Below are positions 13,283 to 24,414 of a stretch of 64,000 nucleotides of DNA, in pieces. The translations under genes were made by a program, and so were the position numbers. The stretch lies in the NCBI GenBank assembly GCA_022496805.1, contig CM040100.1:21605009-21669008 (forward strand), read 5' to 3'. This DNA comes from Pohlia nutans. Lineage: Eukaryota > Streptophyta > Bryopsida > Bryales > Mniaceae. How positions within the stretch are numbered: the stretch's first letter is position 1; every line of letters begins with the position of its first letter. Under the pieces are notes generated by a model. That model saw nothing but the letters and a program-made list of their open reading frames with translations. It did no database searches and was not told where the DNA came from.

Positions 13283-14272
13283 CAGTGGGGTGACACCCAA
13301 ATTGGCACCTTGTGCAATTTCAGGGATAGTGCCCACACTGCTGCCAACTTTGACACCCTCCAGAGGGCTGAAAATTTGTTATTTTAACATGAAATTTTAG
13401 AAACAAAATCACTATTATGTTGGAAACATGCGTACCAAATAACAAGGCCAGAAGATTAATACAAGAAACGATATTCAAGATTTACTAACAAGGGGTAGCT
13501 GTAAGAAATGTTTCACTACTGCCAACTTTGACACCCTCCCAAGGATTGAAGAATTTTTTTTTCCAATGAAATTTTTGGAGTAGGAATATCTTTATGTTTT
13601 TTACACATATGAAAAGATTCAAGTCCAGAAGACCCACAAAAAAAATGATATTCCAAATCTACCAACAGGTGTAAATGTGAGAAATAAAGAGGAAAATTGT
13701 CTCACAACTTTGACTGCCTCTCTAGGGTTGGGAATTTGTTATTTTAAAATGGGATTTTTGGCACAAAATCACTTTTTAGTTGATAACACGTGAAAAAACT
13801 TTCATGTTGAAATAACAAATACTCAACTCTAGGGAGGCTGTCAAAGTTGTGAGACGATTTTCCTCTTTGTTTCTCACAACTACACCTGTTGGTAGATTTG
13901 GAATATCATTTTTTTTGTGGGTCTTTTGGACTTGAATCTTTCCATATGTGTAAAAAACATAAAGATATTTCTACTCCAAAAATTTCATTGGAAAAAAAAA
14001 ATTCTTCAATCCTTGGGAGGGTGTCAAAGTTGGCAGTAGTGAAACATTTCTTACAGCTACCCCTTGTTAGTAAATCTTGAATATCGTTTTTTGCATCAAT
14101 CTTCTGGCCTTAAAATTTGGTACACATGTTTTCAACATAATAGTGATTTTGTTTCTAAAATTTCATGTTAAAATAACAATTTTCCAGCCCTCGGGAGGGT
14201 GTCAAAGTTGGCAGCAGTGTGGGCACTATCCCTGGAATTGCACAAGGTGCCAATTTGGGTGTCACCGCACTG
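13283..14272. mobile_element. 990-bp foldback element, Tc1/mariner-like TA target site
   Basis: Almost the whole element is one inverted repeat: a left arm of about 475 bp (13283 to about 13757), a short loop (about 13757-13805) and a matching right arm. The termini are CAGTGGGGTGACACC and CAGTGCGGTGACACC, flanked on both sides by TA (13281-13282 and 14273-14274). Each arm holds three spaced copies of a CAACTTTGACACCCTCC-like word, possibly internal protein-binding sites. Arms are roughly 90-95 percent alike by eye. No transposase is encoded. Confidence 0.88.
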
Positions 14273-14561
14273 TACAATCGTGAATATACAGAATTGAGAA
14301 TCTTGGAGGCTAAATGATTGTGAGTTTTTATAATAATCCAAGTTTAGTTGTATATTTATCTATTGATTTATTTTTTACTTTTGAAAATATTTGAGAATTC
14401 TATTTATTTTTGTATTTACATTATTAGAATTGCATTCAATATTTTAAAGTATAAGACTACATAAAACCATACATTTTTACAAAGCTCAAAATTATCATGT
14501 TGCAAATCAGTAAAGACTTTGATATCTTTTAAGCATGTTGTAGAGAAACATAAGACCTCTA

Positions 14562-14628
<67 letters not shown>

Positions 14629-17600
14629 GTAGTTCACAAAAAATTCATATATCTTCTATTGATAAAAAACCAAAAATACAATGGAAATACATAAGATGAA
14701 TTTAGAAAAATATAAAGACATCATGACTAATAATTTTATAAAGATGAATTTATTTTAGATGTGTAAGTTGCATTCATCAATTCCAAAGCATTTACAGGTT
14801 GAAATAAAAACATAGAAAGGGGTCAAAAAGTCAACGTATAATTTATAATTGTTTAAATATTCATTAAATTGGTTAAAACTCAATATCTTCCATGTTCGAA
14901 GCCAATTTTTTTGAAGAAAATTATGGTGTATTTTTTTCTTCTCTCTTATGTTCTTATTAGTTTAAAGCAATGACACAAGGTGTCACAAATACGTAATGGT
15001 AGTTAAAGTTAAGGATGCTAGTCGGAAGGGTGGTAATAAAATATGGCATTCATTAGAATAGTTGCAAATAGGCAATCATTTGATCACCAATTTTATAGCT
15101 ACAGAGAAAAGAAATCAAATAAACAAATGTATTTCTAATGTGCAATTATAATATAATTTTATATTATATTTTAGTCATATGTGCTTTATTTTGAGATGTC
15201 AATTTGTTATTTATATGATATAAATACAAAATGTTGATTAATTTAAAACAATTTTATATCAAATCAAACAAGTAATCAATTAATCTTGTATAGTTTTTAA
15301 AAGGCTTTTCTAAACCTTGGCCATATCTTCTACTTTTTGATTATTTGTTACTGACTTGTAAAGTCTTGCATTTCATTTTGCAAAACTTCACTCATTTTGA
15401 ACTTCAATATTTAAGTCGTGTATGCCACTTCCACTTGCACTTTCTAGTTTTTAAGATTGAAAAGTAAAAAGAAATGATTAAAAATTGGGCTTGATGTTGT
15501 CATATTGAATGTAGGGTGAATGGAGTTTAAAAGCGTTTGATGCTAAGTTCAATTTACTAAATCTTAATTCAACTTTTATAGTTCAAGAGTTTCAAATAGA
15601 AATGAATGCTTCACCGACTAATCAAAATTCTAAGTTTCAATTTAAATAAAAATGTCTATGACAGTACCTTGGGTAGTTTGATACTTGGATGCCTAATATT
15701 TAGTTAATTCACTAAATTTAGGTTAGGCACTTGTCATATTTGGAAATTTATTTTTGTAGAATTTGAAAGAATCTCAAAAAACAATTTCTTGAGATTTTGG
15801 CACTTCAAAAACGAATCAATACGTGCCTAAATAGCCAAGATACTATTGTTACTATGGTATATGGCATCAAATTTTGATGTCAAAGATTAGGATTTTGGCC
15901 AAGAACTAGATTTTATAAGTGCAGAAATATAATTGAATTTTTAAATAATAATAATTTTGATACATTACAACGAGATAAGAACTTGCAAAATCAAGTCTTT
16001 ATATGAGATCATTTGAGAGTACAAGTTCATTTTCAAATTCAAACTAAATAAAATTAAAGATGAATCATTTGAATTTTTACCCATTTTTACCATAATATGT
16101 GTGAGTCCTTTTAAATGAAATAAAACAAGATTTGAACTCTAAAAGTGAGAGTTTGAACTTCACAATAGTAAGGTGTAAATTCCACTAGTAATGTGGCTTT
16201 TTAAGGTTTTTTTACAACTCAAAAAGGTTAGAATTTTAATCTGAATTGAATTGGAAATTGTTCAATTGAGACTTGGGACATAGTGAAAAGCATCTCTACA
16301 AACTACCGTAGAAAACAAAATACTGAGAAGATAAGCCAACTAAAGAAAAAAAATATCACTTTAGTGCATTTTTCTTGGGACCTTGTCCTAGCTTTTATGT
16401 ATGATTTGTTTGGCTCCAAACCATAGGAGAGGAGGCTTTGCACTGCCAAAACCTACACTTACGTTGAATATTAAAAAAAAGAAGTAATTTCTTACTTGGT
16501 AAGCAAGACAATTCAACAATGTATATGCTATAGGGACAAACCCTCAACCAACATAGTTGCCTGTTTTTTTTTTTTTTTTTATAATAAAAGAAACTATTCA
16601 TTTTTTCAAAACAAAAAGTAATAAAATACCACTTCTGTCAGCTCCCTTGTTATCAAAACCCTACCCATGTACATGCTAAATTATTGAGTAGCAAAGTTCA
16701 TAGACATTTAGAAAATTACTTGCCACAATACCCACACTAATAACAACAACTAGTATTATCGTTAAATTCATGAATTGAACTAATATGAGAACAAGAGTTT
16801 ACCGAAATCACCTATTAAATTTTTTCATACTCGAACTAAGACAAATTACTATGAAAAAATGAAAAAAATATATTAAATTAATAATATTTATGAAAAGATG
16901 AATACTAAGATAGTTATAAAGTTGAAATGTAATTATCTTAATGTTAATAAAATTTGACACTAGTCAAAACCTAACCCATAATTAGTATGAGAGTAAATCA
17001 AACTATCTAGTAATTTGAACAAGTGGTGTAAAATTATTATCACGATAAAATTATAAAATCTTGACTTGGTAATAAGTAATAGAAACTCGGTTGGTTCAAT
17101 GTGTACTCTATTTTCTCTGCAATGGAATCTTGGTACCATTTGTTAAAAAATAGAAAAAAAAGTAATTAAAAATTAAAAAATAGATCCTAAAATGAAAAGT
17201 GTTGAGAGTAGTATGCAAGTAACAACTAACGACCGAGTCTAACATTTGGGAAAAACAGCAACAAAAACACAACTGTCAACACGCTACAGTTGAATAAAAG
17301 CTCACTACAGTTACTTTTTAACTTTTTTATGAAACAAAAAGACTCTCACTACAGTTTGAGGGGAAACAATCACATAATAAAAATAATAAAATAAAAATAA
17401 ATAAAAATAATAATATACCATGAAATGTGAAAGATTTCCAAGAGAGCATTTTAAGTGCGTGTCCATTTGAAATCAGAGACGTAAAGGTACAGAACTCATT
17501 ATTCAAGGTGAATGAGTGAATGGGAAGGAAGGAATTGGGGTGAGCGATTTAGCGAGAGTGTCGGTATATGAGCTCATTGGCGTAGTAGTAGTAGGTCGGG

Positions 17601-18420
17601 GAATAAGTATGACTTGGACCAAATTACCCATAGCATATCAGCATCATCCAGCCCATTTTGATAATTCTTTTTTAATTCTTTTGAAACGGTATCCACCCAT
17701 TTTAATAATACTTTTGAGATGTATCCAGCCATTGTTTTTTATAATAATTTTTGAAACAAATGGATGCTTTATTTCCATTCATGATTCCCATATATGTGAG
17801 TTGCGATGACATGGGACCACACGGGACCCGATGAAAAGAACCAACAGTTAAGTTACATGGGATTGAAGGAGATTTTGAAAAGTTCTGTAGGAGGACGCCT
17901 CCGTGTCACTCATTGGGAGCCTGGGGCTTCTTTTCGGCACTGTTTCCGACAAGCATGTTGCATGTTCTGGTCTCCCAACGAATACGGGTTCATGAAAACG
18001 GGGCACCATGTCTGTCCTCTGCGTGTTTTACAACTGGCATTATCGTGTAGATACTCTCCTTTCAATTTTCTACCATTATTCTTTTGCAAATATACCGCGA
18101 GAGTTAGCGACGGAACGGGGGCGGTAGGTAAGAGGCACCCGGTCCCTTGTCCTCACATGTAAATAGATGTCGGGTTCACTGTGAGATCTCCTGTAATAAA
18201 AGTGCAAGTGGGTCCCATGGAAAACACTGACTACAGCATGAGGAAGCTACAACCAGTTAAATACCCGTTCTCTAATTCAAAACAAGTGAACACGGGGTGG
18301 AGCCCAGCTCTTGTGCCAGCTTTGGTTTTGTGGGGCGGCTCATGGGGTGGTACTCTAAGAGCTTATCTAAACGTCTTCGTAACAAAACCAAAGCTTGTTC
18401 CATTATTCCCATATGTCCAC
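14273..18420. other. AT-rich intergenic DNA
   Basis: No confident gene. A (TG)n-(TA)n microsatellite lies at about 14562-14624. A more GC-balanced stretch at 17480-18420 contains open frames (17516-17809, 17806-18162, 18181-18441, plus strand) without recognisable domains. This could be a promoter or remnant exon region, but I see no splice-consistent protein. Confidence 0.5.
14562..14624. repeat. Microsatellite (TG)n-(TA)n
   Basis: Short TG run followed by about 45 bp of uninterrupted TA. Confidence 0.95.
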
Positions 18421-18424
18421 TATG

Positions 18425-18757
18425 CTAATATTGTGATTTAGTGTTCAACAAGAATTGATGTCTTTTACCACAATTTGTTCAAAGGTGAGGAGAAATATTG
18501 TCCCTACATTACATAGGAGTTTGCCACGTGCCATTCCCACTTCTACTGAGAATGCTATGTTCGAGAGTGACATGAGCTGACATGACATGTTTATTATAAA
18601 CTTGCCATTCATTACATCCAAAAGGTTTACTCAAAGTCTAAATTATCATTTAAAAATTTACAGGAAAAAGTTTTTACTGATCTCCAAAAAGTCGAATACG
18701 ATAGTATGTCCACGTTGAGAAACAGTGTCCTAGACACTAAATCACAATTTTAGTGTA
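18425..18757. mobile_element. MITE-like element, family with ACTAAATTGTGATTTAG ends, copy 1
   Basis: Left end CTAATATTGTGATTTAGTGT and right end, read inversely, CTACACTAAAATTGTGATTT form terminal inverted repeats. A second copy at 22402-22782 shares the interior, including AATTGATGTCTTTTACCACA and the region around TCCAAAAAGTC. Exact borders and target duplication are uncertain. Confidence 0.65.
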
Positions 18758-18981
18758 GTATGAATCCATGTGGGCAGAAATAGAAAGTTGTGTTCGTTTT
18801 AACCCAATTTATGTTAGTTTTAATACAGATTCAATACGTAAAATATTATGGACCGTGGGTGATTTTCTTCCACCATCGCATTATAATGTGTAATGATATT
18901 CTCGTTCTAAATGGGCATTCATGGCATTTAATGCTAAAACGGCTAAACACGTTTATGAACATAGTGCCAAGCCTACCGTAA

Positions 18982-19377
18982 GAGCACCTCCACTGCTGGA
19001 GGGCCCGCAGGCCCTGGGAACCATGTCAGAGCGGGCCCAAAATAAGAACAAGGGCCCTGGCAAAAAGCTTTGCCCCACCGGCTGCAGAATACCCGACCCT
19101 CTCAAACTGACATTGGTCAAACTGCAAGCCTGATTTGCATGATTCGCCTGCGTGGCACTTTGACTTTGGCACAATGCAAAACTCTTTACTCCAGAATTGA
19201 TGGCGAGAGGGCCCTGGCAAAAATGAAAGGAAACGCTGTCGTGAAGAGCCCTGAAGCAAGAAGCCAGTGGCCGTGAGCTACGGGCTCCAAGAAACGTTGC
19301 CGCTGGGTCGGCCACCCTGGCCAGGGCCCTTCACAAGTGCTTACGGGCCCTGAAAAGCCACTGCGGTGGAGGTGCTC
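18982..19377. mobile_element. 396-bp MITE with TAA target site duplication (PIF/Harbinger-like)
   Basis: Termini GAGCACCTCCACTGC and the inverse of GCGGTGGAGGTGCTC, flanked by TAA on both sides (18979-18981 and 19378-19380). A 3-bp TAA duplication with GC-rich short inverted repeats fits Tourist-like MITEs of the PIF/Harbinger superfamily. The interior is GC-rich with several GGGCCCT-type words. The open frames inside on both strands show no transposase motif. Confidence 0.8.
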
Positions 19378-19380
19378 TAA

Positions 19381-20761
19381 TAGTGCAATGCATGTTTTTT
19401 TTTACATTGCTGAGGTAGTGCAATACACAATCCCTGATGTCACAGCCACGCTTGGCGCAGTCCCCCACACCCACGAAGCTCACTTGATCCATCCAAACTC
19501 CAAACATCTATTGGTCTCCTTGGTGGTGTTTTGACTCTTATTTTATTGTTTTTATTTTGTCGTTTTTGTTTTTGGAACACGTCGAACTTTACAAAAGAAA
19601 GAGCAAAAGGACACCCTTGGAAATGACGCCCGATGGAGGGTGTTTTGACTATTTGATTTTTGGAGGAGGCATAAAAAGTTAATAATCTATGCAAATAACA
19701 TGACGTTCATTTAGTAGCCTTCATGCCCAGTGCCTTTCCTTCATATACTTTGTTCATCACCTTTACTCTCCATCTGTCCACTTAGCTACTGATGAAGTAC
19801 TGTTGGGTGTGGAATATTCCACACCATCGACTTTAGAGCCAAGGCAGGGATAATGCATGCTACTGAATGTTATAAAAATGAGTAAAAACGGAAGATTATG
19901 TGCATTTGGTACCTCGGTCTAAAGGTGCATTTCAGACCAAGAAATAGAGGAATGAAATTCCCACATTGTGGGTTAAAAAAATTCCAAATGTTTGGGACAA
20001 GTTGATGGGGATCTGAGGAGGTGCATTTGTGCATTCTTTGGGGGTGAAATTTCAACCTCGTGCAGTTTGAAGGCTGGGCCACACAGGGCAGAAAATGGCG
20101 CTCAACAACCGAAGCATGTAAAAAAAACAACAAAAAAAACAAGTGTCGGTTTTTTCTTGTTTTGTTCGAGAATCGTGACGTTGCATTTTTACAATAATTT
20201 TTTTGTTCCATTTCAAACTAGAGGTTCTTGGTGTTCACAAACTGGCGTCTACAAATTCCATTCATTAACTGATGGAAAAAATTACCATACCCGGCTGTCA
20301 GAGTTGGCAAAAATTAAATATAGATTGAAGAGAAGCCCAAATCTTTAGGGAAATTATTTTTTCAAAAAAAAATCTATTTTGCATGGTGAAAAAAGAGAAT
20401 CTTGAAGAATATCCACATAATTCAACATTTGTTGAAAAGCAATTTTTCAAAAAAATCAATTATTCGACATGACTTGCCAACCATGATGGCCGGATACAAT
20501 ATGTTTAGCCAAGTACTATGTGTAGCTTTGAGCTCATTTTCTTGTCCCCTAGTTTACAAAAATATGTTTTGCTTCCTTTGTTTTAGATTGGCTGCTTCAT
20601 GTTTTGTGTGGTCTTGGCATGAGTGGGTTGAAAATATGACTTTGGGGATGGACACTTCTTCGTTGAGTGCACAAACATTTATTTGCATTGAAGGTTAACT
20701 GTAGAGCGCTTCAAGTTGTTGGATACTTCCTACTTGGAATATGACATTAAGGCCTGCTTAA
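19381..20761. other. Intergenic DNA, no gene seen
   Basis: An 18-bp perfect palindrome GTGTGGAATATTCCACAC lies at 19807-19824, preceded by TAGCTACTGATG. The same arrangement recurs near 29634. Open frames 19870-20211 (-) and 19992-20348 (+) overlap each other and carry no recognisable motif. Confidence 0.5.
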
Positions 20762-21318
20762 CCCCGAAAGGACTAAGGTTGATTTTCCAAGTTCGGTCAA
20801 TTTAGTATGGAATGAGTATTGATCCTCAATTATTGAGATTTTTTGTGGTGATTCTACTCTTTGTAACGAAGATAGGATGGCAATTTGCGTACGTAGATGA
20901 TGTATAGATCAAAAGATACAACCATGCAAAGGTGAAAACCTAATTGCGGGCAATTCCTGAAAATTTTCATACAATGAGCTATGCATCTGAATTTTTGTAC
21001 ACAATGAGCTAACGCCCCCATATACACAATTCATTTTAGCAAAGCTGAGACTAAAATTTGCATTTTGGGCATTCTCAGAAAGTTTCAAACTTGGGCAACA
21101 AGCTAGAAAAAAAGTGCAACCAACTTTGAAGCTTATAATCTTACCATTGAAGAACCTTGAACGGTTGAAATTTTTTAGGTTGTAATAAATTCAAGTTGGT
21201 TGAAATATCCTACGGTTGAATCGGTCAAATATGTTTTAGATCAAAAACTATTTGTCTTTTTATGAGAAGGGGTATTTTGGAGTGTTTGGAGAGAAACATA
21301 GTTGTGGTCCTTTAGGGG
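20762..21318. mobile_element. TTAA-type element (557 bp)
   Basis: Starts CCCCGAAAGGACTAAGG after TTAA (20758-20761) and ends GGTCCTTTAGGGG before TTAA (21319-21322). The ends are inverted repeats of the CCCCTAAAGGACC type found throughout the window. No coding capacity. TTAA target plus CCC start is the pattern of piggyBac-like elements. Confidence 0.82.
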
Positions 21319-21591
21319 TTAAATGTCTCAAAAGCCCTCTTTGTACATTTTTTTGGGTACAAACATATGATTGCTGACATATTTTACTATACCAACATGT
21401 TTATATAGACCATTGTATTTGAGTAGACAATGTATTTGAATACATCGCCACATTTTAATACATGAGACATACTATATGAGGAAATATATAGTGATATACA
21501 TATGGAGTCTTGGAAACTTTTAGAGATTAACATCTACAATGATGTGAAAAAGAGTGCAAAACATTCATATTGGTTCAATCTTAACCTTTAA

Positions 21592-22022
21592 CTCCCCAAG
21601 TGTTCATTTTTTTGGACAATTTACATAATGACAAGTTATTTTTTATTTATCATGTACTTTTGGCAGTGTGGAGAATTTTAATATAGATTTTATGGGATGT
21701 TAGCTTCATGCATGTGTGAACCAATTAGAAACGGGATGGTTTGTGAAAATTTTATACTTCATTTCATATTGCAGTGATTCACCAAAAAAATTCTAAGATC
21801 TTAGTTCAAAAAGTATCAAGTTTGAATTGTGAATTTTAAGTTTCAAATTTTATACAAAATATTGGTGATTGCAATCATAGGTCTTACTGTATGGATAGAA
21901 TCTGAAATTCATAGTGTACAACTTTTATTCATACATCAAGTTCAAAATATCCCTCTTAGTTGCATTTTATAATGCATCTTTACAATTCTCCAAATTTGTA
22001 GAGGGCTTTGAGCATTTAGGGG
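21592..22022. mobile_element. TTAA-type element, diverged left end (431 bp)
   Basis: Left end CTCCCCAAGTGTTC after TTAA (21588-21591). Right end reads CCCCTAAATGCTC on the other strand and is followed by TTAA (22023-22026). A related copy begins at 63673 and shares GTTCATTTTTTGGACAAT and adjoining sequence, so both belong to one subfamily. Confidence 0.65.
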
Positions 22023-22401
22023 TTAAAAAAAGTAAAAAAAGTAAAAAATCGATATTTAGTTGAATTAGCATAAATAAGAGTTTGCTTGTTTGAGGTCCTA
22101 TACTAAGATTCTATAGGAAAATGGAGAACATACAAAACATGTTTTTTTTAGGAATCTTTTGATTTGAATTTCATTATTCATTATAAATATTGATAAAATG
22201 TTATAGTCAACTACTTTAACAAATTACATTGAATATTAAGTTACATGAGCAAAATTTTAATTTAAAATACATTAAAAGTTAGTATTTTTTGAAATTAATC
22301 ATTTTTTGCAAATAGATATAGTAAAATTAGAGTGATAAAAATGTAAAATGGAACATAAGCCACTCCATCTCATGGTCCTAAAATCCGCATATAGTTGAAA
22401 C

Positions 22402-22782
22402 TACACTAAATTGTGATTTACCGTCCCACGAGAATTGATGTCTTTTACCACAATTTGTTCAAAGGTGAGGAGAAATAGTGTCCCTACAATACATAGGAAG
22501 TTTCCCAATTGTCATTCCTACTTCCATTGAGAGTGCCATGTTCCTCCCAGGTGACGAAATTTCTTCTAGGTGCCATGTTCCTTCTGAGTGAGTTGTCATG
22601 CTAGGTTTATCATAAAGGTGCCAATCATCATTGGAACTTTACATCCAAAAGGTTTTCTTGAAGTTTTTTATCATTTTAGTAAAAAGTTATTTACAAGGAC
22701 ATTATTGATCTCCAAAAAGTCAAAATAGTGTCCGTGTTGAGAAATAGTGTTTCAGACACTAAAATCACAATTTTAGTACAGT
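22402..22782. mobile_element. MITE-like element, family with ACTAAATTGTGATTTAG ends, copy 2
   Basis: Direct-oriented second copy of the element at 18425-18757, with the same ends and much of the same interior, but carrying extra sequence in the middle (about 22540-22600). Its right end is near ATCACAATTTTAGTACAG. Confidence 0.65.
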
Positions 22783-22910
22783 ATAAACTTGAGGTGCTAA
22801 ATTCTTCAATTCATTACATAGGATAAGCCACTCCATCTCGTGGTCCCACCAACTGAAACTCAAACTTATGCCCTCGTTCATTTGTAAAGTCGCTCAATGA
22901 ATTGGAAGCA

Positions 22911-23090
22911 ACTTACCCAGGCAGCTCACACAAAAGTGTCCTTCCAAATGGATAACTCCAACACAGCACTCAAAGTGTAGATTCGAGATACCCACATACA
23001 CTGGACAAGGCTTTTGCGAATCTCCGCATGGCCAGTACTGAAAATCAGATAGGACCCCGTGCCCAAAGCTCAAACACAAACAGACAATGA
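22911..23090 (-). other. Candidate exon, cysteine-rich, unassigned
   Basis: On the minus strand a good acceptor (CCATGCAG) is followed by an open stretch and then a donor (CTGG then GTAAGT). One frame reads through without stops and is Cys- and Trp-containing (LSDFQYWPCGDSQKPC and on to CVGVIHLEGHFCVSCLG). It lies just 3' of the kinase-like candidate exon at 23204-23345 and could belong to the same gene. I do not recognise the segment. Confidence 0.3.
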
Positions 23091-23203
23091 AGGCCTACCT
23101 GCATGGACGGTTCAGTGAAGAGGATCTAACACAAATTATACGTATTCAGTGAACATGTGAACTAAAATGACTCAAAAGAGCGAAAGAAAAAAAGAAAGAT
23201 ATA

Positions 23204-23345
23204 CCCCCATCGGCCTTTGCATGCTATCCAGTCAGGATCTAGGGCAGGAATTCTCCCCCATTGAGGTCGCGTTTCGTCTGAGGCGATGAAGTTTGCCACG
23301 TGTATATCTCTGCATGCCACGCCAGCATAATGAATGGTCCTCAAG
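23204..23345 (-). other. Candidate exon with a kinase catalytic-loop-like motif
   Basis: On the minus strand an acceptor (CCCTTTACAG) precedes an open exon that ends at a GGTATAT donor. The translation contains IHYAGVACRDIHVANFI, which resembles the subdomain VIb loop of protein kinases (H..GV.HRD...N). The canonical HRD histidine is Cys here (ACRD) and no DFG is seen in the exon (ALDPDW follows). It could be one exon of a divergent kinase-like gene or a decayed fragment. I could not assemble neighbouring exons. Region 23690-23825 (-) may contain another. Confidence 0.35.
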
Positions 23346-23349
23346 CTGT

Positions 23350-24177
23350 AAAGGGCGCAGAAAAATAAAAAAGGGGGCTGGACATGCAGCAAACCCGGCC
23401 TACTGTCAGCCTGGACTTTTGTTCCCAGTCTCCATAAAAATTTGGAAAGACATGCCCCCCAAAAAATACCCTAATAACTTCATTCACTCTTGGTATAATA
23501 ATGTTAAAAAAAAACTGCCACATGTCATCTTGTGATTGGTTTCGAGTCACATGTACCTCTCAAAATCTGACATGGAAATTCAATTTCATATGGTACCTGC
23601 GATGGTAAATACTGTACCACAGATGCATTCAATATTCCAATTTCAGTAAAAGAAAAGTGAATTATAAAAAAGAAAATAAAGAACTTTGGCTTGCATTTGA
23701 GAGCTTGTCAATTCTGCAGCAACCATTTGGTTGCTGACTGCCATGCCTACTGAGTGAGAACTTCCCGTGCTCTGTGAAGAATGACAGTGGACGGAATTGC
23801 CTCCCCAGGAAAAATTTCCTGACATGTCATAGGTCCTTATTCATGTGCAGCAATGATAAAAAAAAGAGAACAGTAATATAGATTTCATTTGATACAAATT
23901 GACATGATCTGGTGACTGAACAGTTTTGGTATATTTCATCGTCTAAAAATACGAGAACAGGTTACCCATGTTGCTCAGACAACAAGTCTGCATGTCATGA
24001 ACCTCATGACCTGGAGATATTCTCTGTGGACATATTCTTTGAAAGGAAACACGTAAAAACTGTGCCGGGAAAAACATTTTAAACAGTATTTTGGTGTGGC
24101 ATCCAAGCAAGTGTACTACTATAGGAACTAATTCAAATTTTAAATGCCAATTTATTAAACTGTTTTTTAAACTAGTA
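23350..24177. other. Unassigned region, possible exon remnants
   Basis: The minus strand at about 23690-23825 is open in two frames after an AG acceptor, but neither gives a recognisable protein. The remainder shows nothing. Confidence 0.3.
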
Positions 24178-24181
24178 TTAA

Positions 24182-24414
24182 CCCCTAAAGGACCAAGAAA
24201 GGACCAAGAAGTCCAAATTGGACCTCATGTTTTTTTAGCATGTTTGAGCAAGTCCTATGTGGTCTTCCTTTAGTTCAAATTTATTAATGTTTTGACCAAT
24301 ACATACGATGTTCTTTATTGATAAAAATCTGAACCCTTACTTGAATTCTATTTTTAACAATACAATCAATTGAGTTTGTCATTTTGAAACCATGAATCCT
24401 CAGTCCTTTAGGGG
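24182..24414. mobile_element. TTAA-type element (233 bp), CCCCTAAAGGACC family
   Basis: Left end CCCCTAAAGGACCAAG after TTAA (24178-24181). Right end, inversely, CCCCTAAAGGACTGAG, followed by TTTA (an eroded TTAA). It is an intact reference copy for the related, right-truncated copies at 33806 and 36247, with which it shares interior sequence in the opposite orientation. Confidence 0.8.

Noticed and set aside
17806..18162. 118-codon frame in a GC-balanced stretch
   Set aside because: No domain, no splice-consistent neighbours and no initiation context to support a gene.
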